DNA of 64,000 nucleotides from Ananas comosus (taxonomy: Eukaryota > Streptophyta > Magnoliopsida > Poales > Bromeliaceae). Shown here piece after piece: positions 56,601 through 64,000 of this stretch (within the stretch, counting starts at the first letter, position 1; each line of letters starts with the position of its first letter). The DNA is taken from NCBI RefSeq assembly GCF_001540865.1, contig NC_033636.1, positions 4,466,573-4,530,572 of the forward strand. The letters run 5' to 3'. A program made the position numbers and the translations under genes. The notes below the pieces were generated by a model. It saw only the letters and a program-made list of their open reading frames with translations. It made no database searches and was not told where the DNA came from.

Positions 56601-58800
56601 TCTCGATGTGCTTCTTGAAGAATATCCTCTTTAATTTCCGAATCCGCCGGTACACAAATCCGCCCAAGAAAACGTATCAATCCTTGGCCATCCACAAGGT
56701 AGTCGGCGGTGCAACCATCAACCATTCTACCTTTAATCCTTTGCAACTCCACATCGAAAGCTTGCTTCTCTTTAATTCTATCCAAGAGTATAGGTTGCAC
56801 TACCAAGGTCATCAATCTCAAAGGTGTGTCTGGAGTCACCACCTCTAACTCCAACCGCTTCATCTGCTCGATCAACTGCGGTTGAGTAACAACATGCATC
56901 ACTAAGTTCTCCGTAGATTTCCTACTTAGCGCATCCGCCACCACGTTAGCCTTGCCCGGGTGGTAAGTCAAATCATAATCCTTGAGCAGCTCCAACCATC
57001 TGCGCTGTCTCAAGTTCAACTCCTTCTGAGTGAACAAATACTTCAAGCTCTTGTGATCCGTGTATACTTCACACCGCTTGCCATATAAGTAATGGCGCCA
57101 TAACTTCAATGCGAAGACTACGGCCGCCAACTCCAAATCGTGTGTAGGGTAATTCTTTTCATATTCCTTCAGTTGGCGAGAAGCATACGCGATCACCTTG
57201 CCGTCCTGCATCAAAACGCAGCCCAATCTATTAAGAGATGCATCGCTATAAACCACATACCCTGCTCCAACAATAGGTAGGGTCAGGATCGGGGCGGTCG
57301 TCAGTCGTTGCTTCAGCTCTTGGAAGCTCCTCTCACACGCATCATTCCAGATGAACTTGACACCTTTATGCGTAAACCTCATGAGGAGAGTAGATAACTT
57401 AGCGAACCCCTCAACAAATCTCCTGTAGTAATCGGCCAATCCAAGGAAACTCCAAATCTCCGTAACGCTCGTCGGTCTCAGCTAATCCTTGATAGCCTCA
57501 ATCTTCTTAGGATCCACGGCTATACCCGATCCCGATATCAAATGTCTAAGGAAGGCTACCTCTCGAAGCCAAAATTCACACTTTTTCAGCTTGACATAAA
57601 GCTCCTTTTCACATAGTGTTTGAAGTACAAGCCTCAAATGCTCCTCGTGATCCGCATCACTCCGGAAATAAACCAAAATGTCGTCGATGAACACCACGAA
57701 AAATCTGTCCAGGTAAGGCTTGAAAACACGGTTCATCAGATCCATAAAAGCTGCCGGGGCGTTAGTAAGCCCGAATGGCATCACTGTGAACTCATAATGT
57801 TCATACCGTGCTCTAAAAGCCGTCTTTGATACATCCTCGGGTTTGATCTTTAACTGGTGGTATCCCGACTGCAAGTCTATCTTGGAATACACACACGATC
57901 CTTGAAGCTGATCAAACAAGTTGTCGATCCTCGGCAACGGATACTTATTCTTGATCGTGACTTTATTAAGTTCACGATAATCCACACATAGGCGAAGTGA
58001 TCCGTCATTTTTCTTGATGAACAAAACTGGCGCTCCCTACGGCGAGACGCTCGGTCAAATGAAGCCCTTGTCCAACAGATCCTGTAGCTGTGCCCTCAGC
58101 TCCTTCAGCTCCGCCGGTGCCATCTTATAGGGTGCCTTCGAGATTGGGGTAGTCCCAAGGACGAGATCTACCACAAACTCGATCTCTCTATCGGGTGGCA
58201 TACCCAGTAACTCAGCTGGAAACACGTCCTGGAACTCCCGTACCACCGGAATATCCTCAATCCTAGGGGTGTCACCCTCGCCCCTCAACACAACACTAGC
58301 CAAGTAGGCTACACATCCTCGATTGATCAGCTGCCTAGCTCGAGACGAGCTGATTGACATCACGAAAAGCGAACTCCGGCATCCTCTAAACACGACCTCA
58401 GTCTGTCCCGGTTCTCTAAAAGTAACCGTGCGATTCTTACAATCAATCGTGGCATAATACTTGGTTAGCCAATCCATACCCAAGACCACATCGAAATCCC
58501 CTAGCTTGCGCAGAGCTAGCAAATCTACGGGCATGATCTAATCTCCTGCCCGAACAGGGCAACTAGGGCAATACTCTCTAATATCCAAAGTGTGGTCGGG
58601 TACTACAACAAGTCCCGGATGCAACAAAAAAACCAAAGGGATGTCATGCAACTCGGCAAACAGCCGATCTATGAATGAATGCGATGCACCGGTATCGAAT
58701 AAAGCACGAACTCTGATGTCATCAAGTAAAATGATACATGCAACCACATCCTCGGCTGATGCCGCCTCCTCAGTCTGAGCGGCATACAAACGCCCACTCG
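56601..58800 (-). pseudogene. Element D protease, reverse transcriptase and RNase H
   Basis: Protease: LFDTGASHSFIDRLFAELH at about 58700 and MDWLTKYYATIDC at about 58465. [21 protein letters not shown] at about 58010, [19 protein letters not shown] at about 57775 and the catalytic [10 protein letters not shown] at about 57690. RNase [14 protein letters not shown] at about 57250 and [10 protein letters not shown] at about 57060. The frame is continuous but has stops at 58535, 58055, 58037 and 57482. Three of these stops replace Trp and one replaces Arg in related copies. Confidence 0.9.
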
Positions 58801-60145
58801 GGGCTTGTCGAGATCCCTCGCTCTGGCGCTGGACGGATGGCCGCCCAGGCTGCTACTGTGTCGAGGGAGTCCCGTGGCTAACGGGTGGTAGAGCCGGTGC
58901 CGATGTAGTCGACGGTGCCGGTGAAGAACCTCTCGGGCACTCAGTACGGATGTGGCCCTCCTGGCCACACTGGTAGCACCTGCCCGCCCGCTGCGGACAC
59001 TGCGGTGGGTGATGAGAGCCACCGCAGATCACACACTGGGAGGGCCAGCGACGATCAGGTCCTCCTCAATGCGCCGCTGAGCCGCGTCCTCGCTGCTGGC
59101 TCCTAGGATGCTTCGGCGGCCTCCTAGAGTGCGTCTGGCTCGCACCCTCTACCGCAGGCCTCTTGGCCTTACCTTTGTCCATCGCCTCTCGCCGCTCCTG
59201 AACCTCTGCTGCGCCGCTCTCCACTATGAGCGCGTGATCCACCACCTCCCGGTAGGTTTGGAGGTTAGAGGATTGCACAAACCGGAAGATCGACGGTCGC
59301 AACCCTCGCTCGAAGATGCGGGCCTTGTCCTCATCGTCCCGCACGACGAAAGGCAAGCAGTGAAGAAGCCGACAAAACTCCCGCTCGTACTCGGCCACAG
59401 TCCGATCACCTTGGCGCAAGTTGCGCAGATCCTGCTCCATCTTCCGCTTGACGCTGGTCGGGAAGTAGTGAGCCAATAGAAGCTCCTTGAACCTCGTCCA
59501 AGATATAGCCGCCAAGTCAGTGCTGGGGTTCTCCTGGAGATCCAACCACCAGCGGTAGGCCTCGCCGTCCAAATGGTGTGTGGCGAGCCAAACTCGATCT
59601 CTCTCCTCTACGAAGGTGTCGCAGAAGAGCTTCTCCATATGCATCAACCACTTTTCCACGATCGAGTGGTCGACCTTCTTGCCATCGAAGATCCGAGGAC
59701 TGCACCTTCTGAACTCGTTGAGGCGCTCCATCAGCATGTCTCGCTCTGCTCCCTCGGCCATCACGGGGAAGACCGCTCCAACCGAAGGCCTCTGCACAGG
59801 TGGTGCCGCAATAGCCTCCTCCTGAGGCACGGCCGCGGGAGCTGCTCGCGAAGAACTGGGCGCAGGGGATGGCGCTCTCAGCGCGATGTCCACGACTGGT
59901 GCTGGCGGTGTAGGAACCTGAGTCTCCCGAGTCTCTGCCTGCTGCAGTAGGAGATCCTCCAAACGCTTCATCCGGGCCTCCTATCGGCACGCAGCCTCAG
60001 TCTACTGTGCCACCATATCAGTGAGGGCCGCAAGCTGGCCCCTCAACTCTCGGACCTCGCTGGATCCGGAGGTAGCGGAAGTCTCGACCTCCTCCAGATT
60101 TGCCGCGTTATCCACTCCGGCAGATTGAGAGCGTGTAATCGGCAT
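58801..60145 (-). pseudogene. Element D gag
   Basis: It starts MPITRSQSAG at 60145. Stops at 60002 and 59981 stand where Gln codons are expected. The Gag core has ATHHLDGEAYRWWLDLQENP at about 59555. The zinc region has CVICGGSHHPPQC and CYQCGQEGHIRTEC at about 58930-58970. Two further stops lie at 59066 and 58853. Gag and protease share one frame. Confidence 0.88.
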
Positions 60146-60485
60146 CACACTACAATATCATAAAAGCGTAAGTTAGTAAACTCACGCCATCGAATCCCCA
60201 CTCAAGAAGGTAATGCCCCAAATCATGCGAAAGTAATGAAGTGTGCTTCACTATTAACTTCCGATGTTACGTTGTCGGCCGCCAACGTAACCCTCCGCGA
60301 AATTAGGAGCTATACACTTCAATTTAACTCCACTTTCTAGAGTTATCAAGATACCCAATCACGATACTTTCACTTACAAGTCAAATAGATCTCGTCTCTC
60401 ACGAGCCTATGTCCTATATTCCAACCGGCCTAAGGTTTGCTAGGTCCACTAAGACTAAACCCTAGGCTCTGATACCAAACTAATC
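60146..60485 (-). mobile_element. Element D leader and primer-binding site
   Basis: The primer site TGGTATCAGAGCC (minus) is at 60465-60477, 8 nt inside the LTR. The leader hairpin is at 60266-60291. The rest matches the leader of element A (CCTAGGGTT, CTAGCAAACCTTAGGC). Confidence 0.88.
60266..60291 (-). promoter_or_regulatory. Leader hairpin, copy 4 (best preserved)
   Basis: Transcribed-strand arms GTTACGTTG and CAACGTAAC form a perfect 9-bp stem. The 8-nt loop GCGGCCGA contains the self-complementary hexamer CGGCCG. Confidence 0.7.
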
Positions 60486-63034
60486 TGTCACGCCCCGGGA
60501 CCCAGCGGAAGCCCGCCCGGCGCATGCCCAGACCCGCCATATGTCTAAAACATACAAGGCATCTAAAACAAAACAATAAATAAAGCAGTAGAACAAAGGA
60601 ATCTAACGATATCAGAGCAAAGTAAATAACTATGTTCTACAACAGAGGTGTAAGTATAAAACTGAAATCCACTAATAGAGCCATAAAGTAGTACAAAGGA
60701 AATCTCAAATACAAAAATTAAACATAAAGAGTATATAGGTGATCTCTCTATACATGGTACTCAAAATCTTTCTCTCTCTCTAATACAAAAAGAAAGAGTA
60801 AACCACCTAAGCTAAACAGTAGCTCCCCGCTAACTAGCTATGCGACTCCCTTGCCGCGATCCCGTGCCTCCGCCGGTGCCGAAGGCTCTAAAATAAAACC
60901 ATAAAATAGGGGGCGTGAGAACTATTAAATAATAATTTCCAATGGGCAATTATTGACTTCAGTGAAATGCGCCACTAGGCCCAAAAGCTACAAAAAGGGG
61001 GGGTCAGTGTATAAGTATAAGCAAAAGCGGTAAGAACAACTAGGAAATAAACATGAATACTACTCAACCATGACGTCTCTACTTAGCATGATTTGCATAA
61101 GTAAGAAAGCAACTACTACAAGTATATGCACAAGAGTATCCCACATGTAAATGCATAAGTATGCAACTAACCCAATGTCCACAATGTAAATAGTAAAGAT
61201 GTCATTATTTACTATTCTAGTCAATGTCCACTTGTCACTTTGACTGTTTAAAGTTCAATTTTGATAAGACCCACCCAAAGGCTGTCTGGCATGAAGACCC
61301 ACCCGAAGGCTGTCTGGCCTGTAAGACCCACCCGTAGGCTGTCTTGCCGGTGCCGTGCCTAATGGCCCCGTGGTAGTCAACATCCCCACTCTTAGGGATG
61401 AACCTTTCCCACGGCAATCCACTTCGGCGCCGAATCCCGCACAGCGAACGTATCGCGATGGCTAACTCCGGAGTGCCGACTTGTAGGGAGCGACCCTCAC
61501 AAGCATGTGCGAATGAGCACAATGGCAAGCATGCGTATAAGTCTGTCTCAAGTCTCAAGTCCTCATGTCTATGAACATGGAATATATCGAATGTCACAAA
61601 GGCCTGTCACTATGTCATCATGTTTCTAACATAGAATATAGTCAATGTCCAATGGCCTATCACTATGTCTCTATGTTGCATTTTCATAGTTCACTAGTTT
61701 CAAGTGCCCCTTTATGACACTTTTGTTCAACAAGTCTAAGCATGAAAATTATGTTCCCGAATGCATAATATGAGTCATTTTAAACATAAAAGACAAGTTT
61801 TCCACTCGCTAATGCGATTACTTTTCACATGCATGCAGCATATCCATAAAGCTCTACTATATAGAGTAAAATTTTCATCATACATAATGCATGCATTTTA
61901 AGTGTTCTAAAATTCACATAATTCATATTTAGCATGGATTTGCATTCAAAAATACTTTACGACAAGTATAGAAAATATAGGGGCCATTTTGCCCCGTGTT
62001 CATGAAGCCAAACCCACCAAGAATTGAAACTCTTCGTTTCGCCGAACGGAGGTGTCCACAAGTCTCCTAGCACCCTAAAGATGTAGGAACGAGAGTTACA
62101 CAATCGAAACGAATATCGGAAAGCTCAATCTTAACCATCTAAGCATAGAGGGTATAACTCACCTCTAGTGATGAAATCTCTTCCCAAGCTTCCAAAGAAA
62201 GCAATAACCTTTCCAACCGAACCTAGAGGAAGGTTCTAAACCCATCAATTAGGTCTCGAAGCCCTCAAATCAAAAATTTCCAAAATAAACCCTAAATCTC
62301 ATTTCTAAGGTTTCATTTCCCAAAATCTACCAAAAATAGGTCTAGATGGGAGAAATAAGCAACTAACCTCAAGAGGAGATCCAAACCAAGCTCAAAATGC
62401 TTTAGGGTTGTAGATTGATCCTCTATCGAGCTCCTAGCCCAAGCCCCAAGCCTCCAATGGTGAGCAAAAGGGAGAGGAAGATGCTCCAAGCCTCAAGATC
62501 TTGCTCTCCTCCAACTTCTTCTTCTTCTTCTCTCTCTAGAAGTATAAGGGGGGGGAGAAATGAGAGAGTGAGAGGGTGGAAATGGCCTTAAGGCCTTTAG
62601 AAGCAACAAAATCCATATAAGCCCCTCAAAGAATCACCCTGTGCACTGCCCGGTCTGGGCAGTTTTCGCGGTGAGGGGCCGGTCTCCCCGACACCTGGGA
62701 CCGGTCTCTCAGTTCGTCCTGCAAAACCAACGTTCGGGAACTGGTTTCTCCCCGCGTGGGACCGGTCTCTCCCCGCAAAAAAGCGCTCAGGGACCGGCCT
62801 CACCGGCCAGGGACCGGTTGCCTCGCCGGCTGCCGCAACACTGTTCTGAGGGGACCGGTCTCTCCTATCAGGGACCGGTCCCCGAGAGTGAAAACTCTCA
62901 GGACACAGTCAAAACTCTAGAGATCGAACTTTTAGGCCGGAATACCATCTACGGCCTTCCACCAAGTGTGGAAAAGTTCGGAGTACACATCAAACACTCG
63001 AACCTCGCAATTTGCAAAGGTCCAGTGTACTACA
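60486..63034 (-). mobile_element. Element D 5' LTR (full length)
   Basis: 2549 bp, plus-strand TGTCACGCCCCGGG...GTGTACTACA. Counted from its transcription start side, it has an ACCGGT array at 62640-62880, a TATA-like TATATGG near 62610, a CT-rich leader near 62520, the CTCCGGAG block at about 61467, the double hairpin at about 60920-60980 and a GGGATCGCGGCAAGGG motif at about 60852-60870. Confidence 0.9.
62640..62880 (-). promoter_or_regulatory. GGGACCGGTCTC array in element D 5' LTR
   Basis: At least five ACCGGT cores within GGGACCGG(T/C)(C/T)(T/C) contexts, 155-395 bp from the LTR 5' end, just upstream of the TATA-like box. They share core and position with the TACCGGTA array of the 2862 LTR, but not the flanks. 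Confidence 0.65.
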
Positions 63035-63265
63035 ATTATGTTGTCGCCGCCAACATGACCCCTCGAGTTGAGAACAAATATCAACTTGGATTAGTCCCTA
63101 ATTACCCTTAGAGACATACTACCATACCAACCGACCCAATCCGTTTCACTTTCGCTTTAAGTCGATTCTACGTTGCTCACGCACCTAAATCCTTAAGGTT
63201 TCCATCCTAAGGTTCCTATGTCCGTCCTATACTTTCACTTCTCATGTCTCTGATACCATCTTACC
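63035..63265 (-). mobile_element. Element C leader, outer part, with primer site
   Basis: It continues 53991-54111 after the ATTAT duplication. It has the hairpin at 63036-63058 (arms TTATGTTG and CAACATGA on the plus strand, loop shortened to 7 nt) and a decayed primer site at 63247-63258. Confidence 0.8.
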
Positions 63266-64000
63266 TCTCACGCCCCGCGACCGCCAATTTGGTCGGTTCG
63301 GGTACGTCTACAGACGCCGAACGGACAGCACCTCCTCTATCCGCCCAAGGCTCAACTCATCATCAACATGTATAACAATTTGCACAACGAAAATTCAGAT
63401 ATACATGGCTTGCACGAGGGCAAGCAACAACCAAACAAGTGAAAGTACTATTACTATTACATCCACACATGTATCTTGATTACATTTAATCAAATATAAG
63501 CTTACCATAATTCACATTATTTTCCCAAATACATAACATGTCTCTCACCCAAAACATATATCACACGTCCCTTTAATTCATTTATACATATCCATTTACA
63601 TGTCATTTTCATCATATACAAAAGATGAAAGGAAATAGGGTACATCTAATACACGGGTGTCCACTACCTAGGGCGCTATGCCCTTGCCGAGATCCTCGAC
63701 CGCCTCACTCGGGCCCGGATCTGAAAAAATGGTAGGGTGAGAACTACAAGAAGTTCCCAGGGGGTTCGGCCACCGACCCCGCCGACTTTTCCACTAGGTC
63801 TAAATAGGCATAAATAGAAGATAAACAGATAGATAGATAGTCATTTCTAAACAAATGCAGCTATTATGACTGAACAAGAATAATAAACCAATATATATAT
63901 GATGCTCATGATGCATGCCGATTGCCATTATCAATATCCAATCCTCTTGGCTAACCCGTAGGTTTAGCCCCAAAACTCAACAACCAAATCCCTACTATCG
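63266..64000 (-). mobile_element. Element C 5' LTR, cut by the window end
   Basis: It starts TCTCACGCCCCGCG (expected TGTCACG, one base changed). A decayed CGGACAG...CTATCCG hairpin lies near 63322-63343. The CTCGGCAAGGGC-type motif is at about 63685, the double-hairpin region is at about 63735-63800, and GGCTAACCCGTAGG lies near the end. It resembles 26848-28931. Confidence 0.8.

Larger units (their letters stand above)
54112..63034 (-). mobile_element. Nearly complete chromodomain Gypsy, element D
   Basis: LTRs at 54112-55297 and 60486-63034, with ATTAT on both sides (54107-54111 and 63035-63039). Gag, protease, RT, RNase H and RT-side coding stay in one frame from 60145 to about 56600. 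One frameshift then moves integrase into another frame. Nine in-frame stops disable it. It is about 8.9 kb long, and the left LTR has lost about 1.36 kb relative to the right. By sequence style it belongs to the same chromovirus group as element A. Confidence 0.92.

Overview
This is plant nuclear DNA, dominated by transposable elements. It contains one host gene that can be read end to end. That gene is a plus-strand MATE/DETOXIFICATION transporter with seven exons between 9944 and 19619. A GC-rich first exon followed by AT-rich introns suggests a monocot. A pineapple-like commelinid is only a guess from the overall style of the repeats.

Layout: 1-2861 is AT-rich repeat debris and small MITEs. 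2862-5617 is the 5' end of a Gypsy element (LTR, primer site, leader), cut by a CACTA terminus at 5618. 5940-9569 is a back-to-back array of MITEs separated only by TA/GA/TC microsatellites, ending about 370 bp before the MATE start codon. The MATE gene has a 4.9-kb intron 1 holding a TRIM-like element. Its 2.5-kb intron 5 holds one exon of the proteasome ATPase RPT5 plus a MITE. 19991-22799 is a hAT-like element with an 8-bp target duplication, filled by four more MITEs.

23120-36330 is a four-level nest. A LINE pseudogene was split by a Copia element (TSD ATTCT). The Copia was invaded by a Gypsy element, whose LTR was in turn split by a solo LTR (TSD TTGAT). 36768-48900 is a plus-strand chromodomain Gypsy whose 5' LTR carries another solo LTR. 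A 100-N gap truncates its 3' LTR. 49001-52897 is stacked LTR pieces with assembly seams. 52898-64000 is a minus-strand Gypsy interrupted by a nearly full-length Gypsy (54112-63034, TSD ATTAT).

All the retroelement coding regions are broken by stops or frameshifts. The Gypsy copies share structured non-coding signals: a leader hairpin with covarying arms and a self-complementary loop, a hairpin next to the polypurine tract, hairpins within the LTRs, and ACCGGT arrays near the LTR 5' end. These, together with the microsatellite-linked MITEs with hairpin tips, are the most interesting structures. I found no new host defence or metabolic system, no RNA genes and no CRISPR. Boundaries of diverged elements are approximate, and all homology calls come from motif recognition, not from searches.
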